6,632 nucleotides of DNA from Proteobacteria bacterium UBA4575. Lineage in GTDB: Bacteria > Pseudomonadota > Gammaproteobacteria > UBA4575. Both the position numbers and the translations under genes were made by a program. Below, one piece after another: positions 1 to 6,266 of this stretch. Below the pieces are notes generated by a model. The model worked only from the letters and a program-made list of their open reading frames with translations. It was not told the origin of the DNA and did no database searches. Every line of letters begins with the position of its first letter. Position 1 is the first letter of the stretch. The stretch spans positions 1,088-7,719 of the forward strand of contig DGKH01000066.1 in the NCBI GenBank assembly GCA_002386945.1, in the 5' to 3' direction.

Positions 1-2
1 TA

Positions 3-83
3 GCTAAGGTGAAAGAGCTGGATATGGACCAAGTACGTGCTTCTATGGCGGAAGCAGAAGCGGAACAAGCACAGGGGGAATAA
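3..83 (+). CDS. C-terminal end of an unidentified protein (partial)
   Basis: An open frame enters from the left edge and ends at TAA 81-83, giving 26 visible residues. The tail is strongly acidic and rich in Ala, Glu and Gln (it ends AEAEAEQAQGE), which looks like a flexible, probably helical C-terminus. No domain or motif is visible, so I cannot name the family. It lies 31 bases upstream of the ABC transporter on the same strand, so the two could be cotranscribed. The other two plus-strand frames contain stops in the first few codons, which supports this one as the coding frame. The main uncertainty is the short length. Confidence 0.6.
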   Translation, partial: AKVKELDMDQVRASMAEAEAEQAQGE

Positions 84-114
84 CTCCCCTTGTAGTTTAA
101 TTAAGCACTTAATA

Positions 115-1914
115 ATGGAACAAGCACCCAATTCATATTCGCTTGCTTACATTATTAAGCTTGCACTGCGGCATAAGCGAGAACTGATTAAGGCGAATAT
201 TATCGCCATTATTGCCGTTGCTGCTGCAGTGCCCATTCCACTCTTAATTCCCTTGCTGGTCGATGAAGTGTTACTTGATCGACCAGGTAAGGTAGTGGCA
301 ACGATTCAACAAATCTTTCCATTCCTGCCGCAAGAGTCTATCTACTATATTGGTGCGGTCACGCTATTTACTGCCGTATTGCGTGTTATTTCTGTACTAC
401 TCAATGTCTGGCAGACACGTAAATTTGTCGCTATATCAAAATCTGTTATTTACACCGTGCGGGCACAACTCCTGCGTCGTCTACGCCTGATTGCCATGTC
501 TGAATATGAATCAATGGGCGGTGGTACGGTTTCCTCTTTATTAGTTACTGATCTCAATACCGTTGATCAGTTTTCTGGTGAAAGTGTTAGTAAGTTTCTG
601 GTCTCTATGCTGACGATTGTCGGTGTTGCTATTGTTTTGTTCTGGCTGCATTGGCAGTTAGCCGTTTTTATCTTACTGATGAATCCTGCGGTCATCTACT
701 TCACGATGAAAATGGGATCTTTAGTTAAGTCGCTAAAGAAAAAAGAAAACAAAGCGTTTGAAATCTTTCAACAGGCACTAACTGAGACCTTGGATGGTAT
801 CCAGCAAATCCGGGCTAGTAATCGTGAATATTTCTATCTAGGTCGAGTAGAGCGATTGGCCTCTAAGGTGCGTGATCATTCGACTGAATACTCATGGAAG
901 AGTGATGCAACGAGTCGACTTTCTTTCGTAATCTTCTTGATTGGTTTCGATGTTTTCCGTGCGGTTGGCATGATTATGGTGCTCTTCGCTGGTTTAACTA
1001 TTGGTGAAATGATCGCTGTTTTTGGTTATCTCTGGTTCATGATGGGGCCAGTGCAAGAAGTGCTGAATATGCAGTACAGCTACTTTGGTGCTAACGCGGC
1101 TGTAGCACGTATTAATCGCTTGCATGAATTAGCAGAAGAACCGTATTACCCACCAGTGTTGAATCCTTTCGAGGGTCAACGTGGGGTCAGTATTGAGCTG
1201 GAGAATATTTCCTTTGCTTATGGTGACGGGCCTGATGTCCTGAAAGGGATTGATCTTTCGATTGCAGCTGGTGAGAAAGTAGCGGTGGTCGGTGCTAGTG
1301 GAGGTGGAAAGTCGACCCTAGTGCAAGTGCTGCTCGGCCTGTATCCGCCGAAGGCAGGTGATATCAAATACGATGGCGTCTCAGTAACCCAGATTGGTTT
1401 TAGTCGTGTGCGTGAACATGTGGCCTGTGTACTGCAGCAGCCAGCCTTGTTTAATGACAGTCTACGGATGAATTTAACCCTCGGGCGCGATATTGCTGAA
1501 GAGCAACTCTGGGAGGTGCTAGAAGTGGCCCAGATTCGTGAACTGGTCGAACAGCTACCAGAGGGTTTAGATACGCTGCTGGGTTTAAATGGGGTGCGTT
1601 TATCAGGTGGGCAGAAGCAGCGTGTGGCTATCGCCCGCATGGCCTTATCTAATCCAAATGTCGTAATTTTAGATGAGGCGAGTTCGGCCTTGGACGTCGA
1701 TACTGAATCGCGTGTACACCAGTGCTTGCAGGAGTTCTTACGTAATCGTACAACGATCATTATTGCCCATCGATTAAGTGCAGTGCAGCAAGCTGATCGA
1801 GTCTTTGTGTTTGAGGATGGCGCTATTCGTGAGCAGGGTAAGCATCAGGAATTGCTGACTTCTGGGGGGCTATACGCCCAGCTCTATGGCGAGCAGGAGA
1901 GGACAAGCGAGTAA
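115..1914 (+). CDS. ABC exporter half-transporter, fused permease and ATPase
   Basis: This 599-residue protein has the usual size and layout of a type I (MsbA-like) ABC exporter subunit that works as a dimer in the inner membrane. About six hydrophobic segments lie at residues 25-50, 76-97, 163-178, 181-200, 271-292 and 295-312. The ATPase domain follows from about 358, with an A-loop Tyr near 369, Walker A GASGGGKST (393-401), Q-loop LQQP (440-443), signature LSGGQ (496-500), Walker B VVILDE (516-521) and H-loop His552. All catalytic residues are present. I chose ATG 115: the open frame extends back to a GTG at 37, but that would overlap the preceding gene and add a basic, non-hydrophobic leader. 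No clear Shine-Dalgarno precedes 115, so translation may be weak or coupled to the upstream gene. The substrate cannot be read from sequence; lipid, peptide, drug or siderophore export are all possible. The Fur-regulated hemP just downstream hints at an iron link (inference). Confidence 0.93.
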   Translation: MEQAPNSYSLAYIIKLALRHKRELIKANIIAIIAVAAAVPIPLLIPLLVDEVLLDRPGKVVATIQQIFPFLPQESIYYIGAVTLFTAVLRVISVLLNVWQTRKFVAISKSVIYTVRAQLLRRLRLIAMSEYESMGGGTVSSLLVTDLNTVDQFSGESVSKFLVSMLTIVGVAIVLFWLHWQLAVFILLMNPAVIYFTMKMGSLVKSLKKKENKAFEIFQQALTETLDGIQQIRASNREYFYLGRVERLASKVRDHSTEYSWKSDATSRLSFVIFLIGFDVFRAVGMIMVLFAGLTIGEMIAVFGYLWFMMGPVQEVLNMQYSYFGANAAVARINRLHELAEEPYYPPVLNPFEGQRGVSIELENISFAYGDGPDVLKGIDLSIAAGEKVAVVGASGGGKSTLVQVLLGLYPPKAGDIKYDGVSVTQIGFSRVREHVACVLQQPALFNDSLRMNLTLGRDIAEEQLWEVLEVAQIRELVEQLPEGLDTLLGLNGVRLSGGQKQRVAIARMALSNPNVVILDEASSALDVDTESRVHQCLQEFLRNRTTIIIAHRLSAVQQADRVFVFEDGAIREQGKHQELLTSGGLYAQLYGEQERTSE

Positions 1915-1917
1915 GAG

Positions 1918-1946
1918 TTGCATTTAGTAATGAGAATCATTATCAT
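1918..1946 (+). promoter_or_regulatory. Likely sigma-70 promoter of hemP
   Basis: A -35-like TTGCAT (1918-1923) and a -10-like TATCAT (1941-1946, 5 of 6 to TATAAT) are separated by 17 bases. The predicted transcript start is about 1953, leaving a leader of some 24 bases before hemP that includes its AGAGG ribosome site (1966-1970). The Fur box lies in the spacer and over the -10, the expected geometry for repression. The -35 matches only TTG well, so the assignment rests on the -10, the spacing and the Fur box. Confidence 0.6.
1926..1945 (+). promoter_or_regulatory. Fur box (iron-responsive operator) upstream of hemP
   Basis: Positions 1926-1944 match the 19-bp Fur consensus GATAATGATAATCATTATC at 16 of 19 bases. 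In the 7-1-7 view, TGAGAAT-C-ATTATCA (1931-1945) matches TGATAATnATTATCA at all but one arm base. A further ATTA-type half-site follows (to about 1952), as often seen where Fur dimers bind side by side. Fe(II)-Fur bound here would block the overlapping promoter when iron is sufficient and release it during starvation. Both the sequence match and its position before hemP, a commonly Fur-controlled gene, support the call. Confidence 0.88.
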
Positions 1947-1976
1947 TAATGAGACATTATTTCTTAGAGGTGTGTG

Positions 1977-2135
1977 ATGACTCAGACTGCAAGCAATATC
2001 CAGGAACAACCACCACTGGTAACCGTTGATCTTAAGCATCTACTGCGTGGTAAGCGCTATGCTTGGATTAGTCACGGCAGTGAAACCTATCTGTTACAAC
2101 TGACTAAATCGAATAAACTTTTATTAACAAAATAG
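1977..2135 (+). CDS. hemP: HemP family protein (hemin uptake)
   Basis: This small 52-residue protein carries the HemP-type core at residues 17-52: a VDLKHLLRGKRYAWISHGSE stretch, then YLLQLTKSNKLLLTK at the very C-terminus. The hallmarks are the H-G-x-x-Y-x-L pattern and the terminal K-L-L-L-T-K. Family members are about 50-90 residues. They are linked to haem uptake loci; in some alpha- and betaproteobacteria (HmuP/HemP) they act as regulators of the haem receptor gene rather than as transporters. The start ATG has a good AGAGG site at 1966-1970, 6 bases upstream. A Fur box and promoter lie directly upstream, so expression should rise in iron starvation. No haem receptor, TonB-system or hmuTUV gene follows: the next gene is hemL on the opposite strand, so hemP appears to be transcribed alone. 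The first 14 residues are Gln/Pro-rich and probably disordered. Confidence 0.88.
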   Translation: MTQTASNIQEQPPLVTVDLKHLLRGKRYAWISHGSETYLLQLTKSNKLLLTK

Positions 2136-2161
2136 TCGATTACGATTATTTACGACTCCTG

Positions 2162-2183
2162 TCATCAAGATAATTCTTGATGA
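2162..2183. repeat. Perfect inverted repeat between hemP and hemL
   Basis: TCATCAAGA and TCTTGATGA form a perfect 9-bp stem around a 4-base TAAT loop. It lies 26 bases after the hemP stop and 63 bases past the hemL stop on the other strand. Neither strand has a run of T directly after the stem, so it is not a canonical intrinsic terminator. It could stabilise 3' ends or help end converging transcripts. Symmetry also allows a protein-binding site. Confidence 0.5.
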
Positions 2184-2246
2184 ATTTACCCCAGCGAGAA
2201 GTCTTTCTCCTCAGTCGGTTTGTTAGCCAGGGTACTTTTTATTCAC

Positions 2247-3530
2247 TTAAGCGATGCTGCTGAAGACACGATCGGCGTGTTCTAGAGTGGCTTCAATATC
2301 CGCTTCGCTATGTGCTGCAGAAATGAAGCCGGCTTCATAAGCGGATGGTGCGAGATAGACACCAGCAGCTAGCATGCCTTGGAAGAATTGATTGAAGCGC
2401 TCTAGGTTACAGGCTGTAACCTGTTCAAATGTTTCTACCGTGTCGACATCGGTAAAGAAAAAGCCAAACATGCCGCCGATATGATGAACTGCCATTGGAA
2501 TATTATGTCTACGCGCGCAAGTCTGTAAGCCGAGTACCAGTTTTTCAGACTTTGCACTGAGTGATTGGTAAAACCCATCCGCATTTAATAAATTTAGAGT
2601 CGCTAGTCCGGCAGTCATCGCAATCGGGTTGCCTGACAGCGTTCCTGCTTGGTATACCGGTCCAGTAGGTGCTAAGTAATCCATAACATCAGCGCGGCCA
2701 CCAAAGGCGCCAACCGGCATACCACCACCGATAACTTTCCCTAAGGTAGTGAGGTCTGGCGTGACTTGATATACCTCTTGCGCACCACCTTTAGCGACAC
2801 GAAAACCAGTCATCACCTCATCAAAGATTAAAAGACTTTGATAGTCATTACAGACTTCTCGTAATCCCTGTAAAAAGCCATCTTTTGGTGGGATGCAATT
2901 CATATTGCCGGCAATAGGCTCAACGATGATGCAGGCAATCTGATCACCTATTTCAGCGAAAAGCTCTTTTACATGCTCAATGGAATTAAACGGTAGGGTG
3001 AGTGTGTGTGCGGCTAATTCTGCTGGCACTCCCGGTGAACTCGGTGTACCCAAGGTTAGTGCGCCAGAACCTGCTTTTACTAGTAATGAGTCTGCATGTC
3101 CGTGGTAACAGCCTTCAAATTTTAAAATCTTTGAGCGATTGGTAAAGCCACGAGCTAAGCGGATAGCACTCATGGTGGCCTCTGTGCCTGAACTGACCAT
3201 GCGCACTTTCTCTATAGAAGGCACAATTTCGCAAACTAGTTTGGCTAACTCTGTCTCTTTTGTGGTCGGACAGCCGAAGCTCAAACCCTGTGGCACGGCA
3301 TCTTGTACCGCTTTAATCACCTCTGGGTGTGCGTGGCCTAAGATCATCGGCCCCCAAGAACCGATGTAATCAATGTATCTCTTATCATTGGTGTCAAAGA
3401 TATAAGCACCCTGCGCTCGTTGAACATAAACTGGGGTGCCACCCACGGCCTTGAATGCGCGCACCGGTGAATTAACACCACCAGGGATATACTTTTGAGC
3501 TTCTTCAAATAATGATTGCATCGGTTCCAT
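2247..3530 (-). CDS. hemL: Glutamate-1-semialdehyde 2,1-aminomutase
   Basis: HemL is a cytosolic PLP enzyme that converts glutamate-1-semialdehyde to 5-aminolevulinate, the last step of the C5 route that feeds haem and other tetrapyrroles. The 427-residue length is typical. The N-terminal segment [12 protein letters not shown] (15-26) is characteristic of HemL rather than other class III aminotransferases. Other landmarks are the SSGTEATM cofactor region (113-120), YHGHAD (142-147), [10 protein letters not shown] (235-244) with the PLP-contacting Asp237, and the Schiff-base Lys265 in [17 protein letters not shown] (262-278), the same number as in E. coli. The chosen ATG has AGAGAAG (plus-strand 3535-3541) just upstream; a second ATG three codons in is the only alternative. 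It is the last gene of a thiD-thiE-hemL operon, 27 bases after thiE, with no promoter of its own that I can see. No residue is anomalous. Confidence 0.98.
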   Translation of the reverse strand: MEPMQSLFEEAQKYIPGGVNSPVRAFKAVGGTPVYVQRAQGAYIFDTNDKRYIDYIGSWGPMILGHAHPEVIKAVQDAVPQGLSFGCPTTKETELAKLVCEIVPSIEKVRMVSSGTEATMSAIRLARGFTNRSKILKFEGCYHGHADSLLVKAGSGALTLGTPSSPGVPAELAAHTLTLPFNSIEHVKELFAEIGDQIACIIVEPIAGNMNCIPPKDGFLQGLREVCNDYQSLLIFDEVMTGFRVAKGGAQEVYQVTPDLTTLGKVIGGGMPVGAFGGRADVMDYLAPTGPVYQAGTLSGNPIAMTAGLATLNLLNADGFYQSLSAKSEKLVLGLQTCARRHNIPMAVHHIGGMFGFFFTDVDTVETFEQVTACNLERFNQFFQGMLAAGVYLAPSAYEAGFISAAHSEADIEATLEHADRVFSSIA

Positions 3531-3557
3531 AACACTTCTCTAACAATTGAATGGGGA

Positions 3558-4187
3558 TTATCTCACTGCGTGAAGTATACCTTGTTGCAGTGTATTGATT
3601 GCAGCCTGTGTTGGATTTTCTGCGTTGAACACATGATGTACGCAAGCGGCCCAATCTATTTTACGACGACTGATTAAAGCAATATTTTTTTCAGTGATGC
3701 CACCAATGGCGCAGATTGGCAGTGTTAGGCGTTCTCTCGCTAAAGCCAGTTGGCTTAGACCGCAATGCACTGCCTGAGGTTTGGTGTTTGAGCGAAAGAT
3801 GCGGCCAAAGGCAACATAATCAGCCCCTGCCTGCTGTGCCTTTAAGCCTCGCAGCAAACTGGCATAACAAGAGGCACCCACTAAGAATTGTGCACCAAGA
3901 TAATCACGTGCCACTCGAACCGAGACATCACTGCGGCCCAGATGCACACCATCGGCGCGAATCTTTTTTGCTAGAGCTAAACGATCATTGATGATCAATG
4001 GTACCTGATAGGCCTGGCAGACCTCGCGTACGGCATAGGCGGTTGGTTCTAAGGCGTCATCACTGAGCTGTTTGTCACGTAACTGAATCAAGCCTGCGCC
4101 ACCAGCAAGACAGGCTTCAACACGATCTGGCCACTCTGTATGTGGGAACAGGCTATCGTCTGTTAGTACATATAGGCCGTTAAACAT
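3558..4187 (-). CDS. thiE: Thiamine-phosphate synthase
   Basis: ThiE joins HMP pyrophosphate and HET phosphate to form thiamine monophosphate with release of pyrophosphate. At 209 residues it is a normal single-domain TIM barrel. Family motifs appear in order: QLRDK (35-39), IINDR (65-69), DGVHLG (79-84), GASCY (104-108), the phosphate-binding segment YVAFGRIFRSNTKP (124-137) and AIGGI (160-164). The C-terminal strand reads WAACVHHVF (179-187). Its His in place of the Ser found in Bacillus-type enzymes resembles what I recall from pseudomonad ThiE proteins, so I read it as normal. The ATG lies 3 bases past the thiD stop, and no strong Shine-Dalgarno is visible, so translation is probably coupled to thiD. 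ThiD upstream supplies its substrate, which supports the function. The nearby thiazole-forming genes (thiG, thiS) are not in this window. Confidence 0.96.
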   Translation of the reverse strand: MFNGLYVLTDDSLFPHTEWPDRVEACLAGGAGLIQLRDKQLSDDALEPTAYAVREVCQAYQVPLIINDRLALAKKIRADGVHLGRSDVSVRVARDYLGAQFLVGASCYASLLRGLKAQQAGADYVAFGRIFRSNTKPQAVHCGLSQLALARERLTLPICAIGGITEKNIALISRRKIDWAACVHHVFNAENPTQAAINTLQQGILHAVR

Positions 4188-4190
4188 GGG

Positions 4191-4994
4191 TTATGAAAAA
4201 GATTCTTTATTGGCTTGTATGCGATGAGGGATGTGCTGGCCCTGACCCAGAGCTTGGCCACGTTTCAGGCTATATTGAACGTAATTCTGTGCCTGTTGTA
4301 CGGCATCGACTAAATCTTCGCCTTGGGCTAGCCGGCTGGCTAATGCGCTACTTAAGGTGCAGCCACTGCCATGATAATGTGCTTTTAGGCGCGGCCAGAC
4401 ATATTCGATGGGGTCGCTACCTTGACGATAGAGTGTGTTCTGCACGTCGATGGTATCTTCATCTGCAGCGGTAACTAATAGGGCGTCTAGCCCATACTCA
4501 AACAACTGTTCTGCTTGTCTTGAAGGTGTCGTATCGAGCCTGCTTAAGCCTGCTAGTTCAGCCTGATTGGGCGTACAGATAGTGACCTGAGGCAGTAACT
4601 CTTGTTGTATTGTCTGCCAGCTCTCTTGTTCTGCGAAGTGAATGCCGACAGTTGCGCGCATCACTGGATCAAATACCACGGGAATGTCGTCTAGTTGGGA
4701 TAAAAACGCTGCAACGATGGATGCCGTTTCGGCATTGGGTAGGACACCAATCTTACAGGCATGGATCGGCATATCCGTCTGCAAGCATTTAAGCTGTTGC
4801 TGAATTAAATCGGCATCGACCGCTTGCATGGCAAGTGTCTGCTGACTATTTTGTACAGTAAGGCAAGTGGCCAGCGTTAAGGCATGCGCCCCAGTTGCCG
4901 CTACAGCCTCAATATCAGCCTGAATACCAGCGCCACCGCTAGGGTCCAGCCCGCCTAAACAGAGTACACAGCTTCGAATATTTTGTTCTGACAT
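4191..4994 (-). CDS. thiD: Hydroxymethylpyrimidine/phosphomethylpyrimidine kinase
   Basis: ThiD phosphorylates HMP and then HMP-P to give HMP-PP, the pyrimidine substrate of ThiE. The protein has 267 residues, normal for a stand-alone ThiD (ribokinase fold). Motifs include GGLDPSGGAGIQAD (14-27) at the N-terminus, KIG (81-83), VVFDPVM (106-112), TPNQAEL (141-147), and the anion-hole/catalytic segment HGSGCTLSSALAS (208-220) with Cys212. One oddity is the segment LLVTAADED (172-180): related enzymes usually have a small-residue turn ending in His here (such as GTH or GGH), while this one has AAD. It is the first gene of the operon with thiE and hemL. A -10-like TAGAAT (plus-strand 5037-5042) would give a leader of about 36 bases, too short for a TPP riboswitch. 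There is no thiE fusion, unlike some bifunctional ThiDE proteins. Confidence 0.96.
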   Translation of the reverse strand: MSEQNIRSCVLCLGGLDPSGGAGIQADIEAVAATGAHALTLATCLTVQNSQQTLAMQAVDADLIQQQLKCLQTDMPIHACKIGVLPNAETASIVAAFLSQLDDIPVVFDPVMRATVGIHFAEQESWQTIQQELLPQVTICTPNQAELAGLSRLDTTPSRQAEQLFEYGLDALLVTAADEDTIDVQNTLYRQGSDPIEYVWPRLKAHYHGSGCTLSSALASRLAQGEDLVDAVQQAQNYVQYSLKRGQALGQGQHIPHRIQANKESFS

Positions 4995-5002
4995 ATTTCT
5001 TC

Positions 5003-5030
5003 TTGCATAAGAGGCATAGGTGACTATGAT
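5003..5030 (+). promoter_or_regulatory. Candidate promoter for the rubredoxin gene
   Basis: TTGCAT (5003-5008) and TATGAT (5025-5030, 5 of 6 to the -10 consensus) are 16 bases apart and would start a transcript near 5037, about 50 bases before the rubredoxin start. The -35 is weak. It sits in the 92-base gap shared with the divergent thiD operon. Confidence 0.35.
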
Positions 5031-5036
5031 CTAGCC

Positions 5037-5042
5037 ATTCTA
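5037..5042 (-). promoter_or_regulatory. Candidate -10 element for the thiD-thiE-hemL operon
   Basis: On the minus strand this reads TAGAAT, 5 of 6 to TATAAT, 43 bases upstream of the thiD start. I see no convincing -35 at 16-18 bases. It is offered because the operon must have a promoter in 4995-5086 or inside the divergent rubredoxin gene. Its position overlaps the predicted start region of the rubredoxin transcript, so the two promoters would face each other back to back. Confidence 0.25.
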
Positions 5043-5086
5043 CCATGTTGACGGTAGCCTAATAGACTTGAATAAAGGGGTTTTAC

Positions 5087-5260
5087 GTGTACAAGAAATA
5101 CATGTGTGTAATTTGTGGATGGATCTATGATGAAGAAAAAGGCGCGCCAGATGATGGTCTTGCTCCTGGTACACGTTGGGATGATATTCCGTTGAACTGG
5201 CAGTGCCCTGAATGTGGCGCGATCAAAGAAGATTTTGAAATGGTTGAAATAGACGAGTAA
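5087..5260 (+). CDS. rubA: Rubredoxin (GTG start)
   Basis: This 57-residue protein is a typical rubredoxin: a cytosolic one-electron carrier with a single iron held by four cysteines. The ligands are Cys7 and Cys10 (CVICG) and Cys40 and Cys43 (CPECG). Conserved aromatic and turn residues are present: Tyr5, Tyr14, the [15 protein letters not shown] segment (21-35), Trp31, Trp38, and EDFEMV near the C-terminus. GTG 5087 is chosen because AAGGGG (5075-5080) lies 6 bases upstream and the YKKY segment before the first cysteine pair is typical. The internal ATG at 5102 would remove that strand and sits too far from the ribosome site. It is divergent from thiD and may be cotranscribed with the kinase 54 bases downstream. 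The electron donor and acceptor cannot be told from here; alkane hydroxylase or oxidative-stress partners are known for the family, but none is in this window. Confidence 0.96.
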   Translation: MYKKYMCVICGWIYDEEKGAPDDGLAPGTRWDDIPLNWQCPECGAIKEDFEMVEIDE

Positions 5261-5314
5261 GCCTTTCTGTAATATGGCAATCCTAAACGCCAAACCCGAA
5301 TCCAAGGAAAATAA

Positions 5315-6247
5315 ATGACAGCGTTAATTTGTGGCTCTTTTGCTTACGACAATATTATGGTGTTCCCTGATCAGTTCAAGAATCATATCCTGCCCGATAA
5401 GGTGCATATGTTGAATGTCTGTTTCTTGGTGCCTGATATGCGGCGTGAGTTCGGTGGCTGTGCCGGCAACATTGCCTATAACCTCAATTTGTTAGGTGGA
5501 GATGGTAAGCCGATGGGTGCTGTAGGTCAGGACTTTGCACCCTATGCTGAATGGATGACAAAGAAACAGATTAGCCAAGAATTTCTGTTACCAGTCTCTG
5601 ATGCATTTACTGCACAGGCGTTCATTACAACTGATCTAGACGATAACCAAATTACGGCTTTTCATCCGGGTGCGATGAATCATGCGCATGAGCAGGTTAT
5701 ACCTACTGACGCAGGCATTAGCTTGGGTTTGTTATCACCTGATGGTCGCGATGCGATGTTGCAGCATGCGGAGCAATTCAATGCAGCGGGCATCCCTTTT
5801 GTGTTTGATCCAGGTCAGGGCTTGCCGATGTTTAACGGTGAAGAGTTATTGCGCTTCATTGAGCTTGCAGAGTACGTCACAGTGAATGACTACGAATCAC
5901 AGTTGCTGCAGGAGCGTACTGGCCTTTCTGAGGCTGTTATAGCGCAGCGAGTTAAGGCCTTGATTGTGACACGAGGTGCTGAAGGTTCTGTCGTTTATAC
6001 TGCAGATGAAACGCTTCAGATCCCTGCGGTCTCGGTGGCTGATATTAAAGACCCAACGGGTTGTGGTGATGCCTATCGCGCTGGCCTCATCTTTGGTTTG
6101 ATGAAGGGCATGGACTGGCAAACGACTTGTCGTATTGCCTCTCTAATGGGTGCTATTAAGATTGCCCATCATGGCACCCAAAATCATTACTTCACAATGG
6201 CAGAATTTGCCGATCAATTTGAGCAGGCTTTTTCTTACCGCTTCTAA
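5315..6247 (+). CDS. PfkB-family kinase, probably nucleoside (adenosine-type) kinase
   Basis: This 310-residue protein has the ribokinase/PfkB fold and would transfer phosphate from ATP to a sugar or nucleoside hydroxyl. The N-terminal strand CGSFAYDNIMVF (6-17) and the glycine-rich substrate segment FGGCAGNIAYNL (46-57) fit the family. FDPGQGLP (164-171), VNDYE (190-194) and VTRGAEGS (218-225) follow. The C-terminal signature DPTGCGDAYRAGL (246-258) supplies the anion hole and catalytic Asp252; the more common form is D-T-x-G-A-G-D, so Pro247 and Cys250 are variants. I recall this form from a proteobacterial and archaeal subgroup annotated as adenosine or nucleoside kinases, hence the call. 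A sugar substrate remains possible. AAGGA (5304-5308) lies 6 bases before the ATG. It follows the rubredoxin gene on the same strand, but the pairing does not itself suggest a pathway. Confidence 0.9.
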   Translation: MTALICGSFAYDNIMVFPDQFKNHILPDKVHMLNVCFLVPDMRREFGGCAGNIAYNLNLLGGDGKPMGAVGQDFAPYAEWMTKKQISQEFLLPVSDAFTAQAFITTDLDDNQITAFHPGAMNHAHEQVIPTDAGISLGLLSPDGRDAMLQHAEQFNAAGIPFVFDPGQGLPMFNGEELLRFIELAEYVTVNDYESQLLQERTGLSEAVIAQRVKALIVTRGAEGSVVYTADETLQIPAVSVADIKDPTGCGDAYRAGLIFGLMKGMDWQTTCRIASLMGAIKIAHHGTQNHYFTMAEFADQFEQAFSYRF

Positions 6248-6258
6248 AGCAAGCTCAA
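6219..6258. repeat. Imperfect inverted repeat over the kinase stop codon
   Basis: TTGAGCAGGCTTT (6219-6231) and AAAGCAAGCTCAA (6246-6258) can pair at 11 of 13 positions (6 bp, a 2-base mismatch, then 5 bp) around a 14-base loop. The kinase TAA (6245-6247) lies in the 3' arm, and the stop of the converging HAD gene begins 9 bases further on. No T run follows on either strand, so it is at best a non-canonical, bidirectional 3'-end structure. Confidence 0.35.
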
Positions 6259-6266
6259 GACAGGTG

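Noticed and set aside
100..113. AT-rich palindrome ATTAAGCACTTAAT just before ATG 115
   Set aside because: Short, with almost no loop, and in an AT-rich gap; likely chance. It is not an operator I recognise.
37..114. N-terminal extension of the ABC transporter to a GTG at 37
   Set aside because: It would overlap the preceding gene by 47 bases in another frame, and its residues are basic and low-complexity, unlike the start of ABC exporters. ATG 115 begins a family-like N-terminus.
1218..1760. 180-codon minus-strand open frame inside the ABC transporter
   Set aside because: It is the reverse complement of conserved ATPase-domain codons, gives a Ser/Pro/Thr-rich sequence with no domain, and is a shadow.
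2188..2243. Intrinsic terminator built from TACCC/GGGTA and the following T run (2236-2240)
   Set aside because: Only 5 bp pair, around a loop of about 37 bases, and the interior does not fold into a continuing stem. Too weak to call.
5048..5076. TTGACG / AATAAA pair as the rubredoxin promoter
   Set aside because: The spacing is right, but the -10 would overlap the AAGGGG ribosome site and leave it outside the transcript, which conflicts with the strong SD.
5024..5305. 93-codon minus-strand open frame across the rubredoxin gene
   Set aside because: It is antisense to an unmistakable rubredoxin and has no family features or sensible context.
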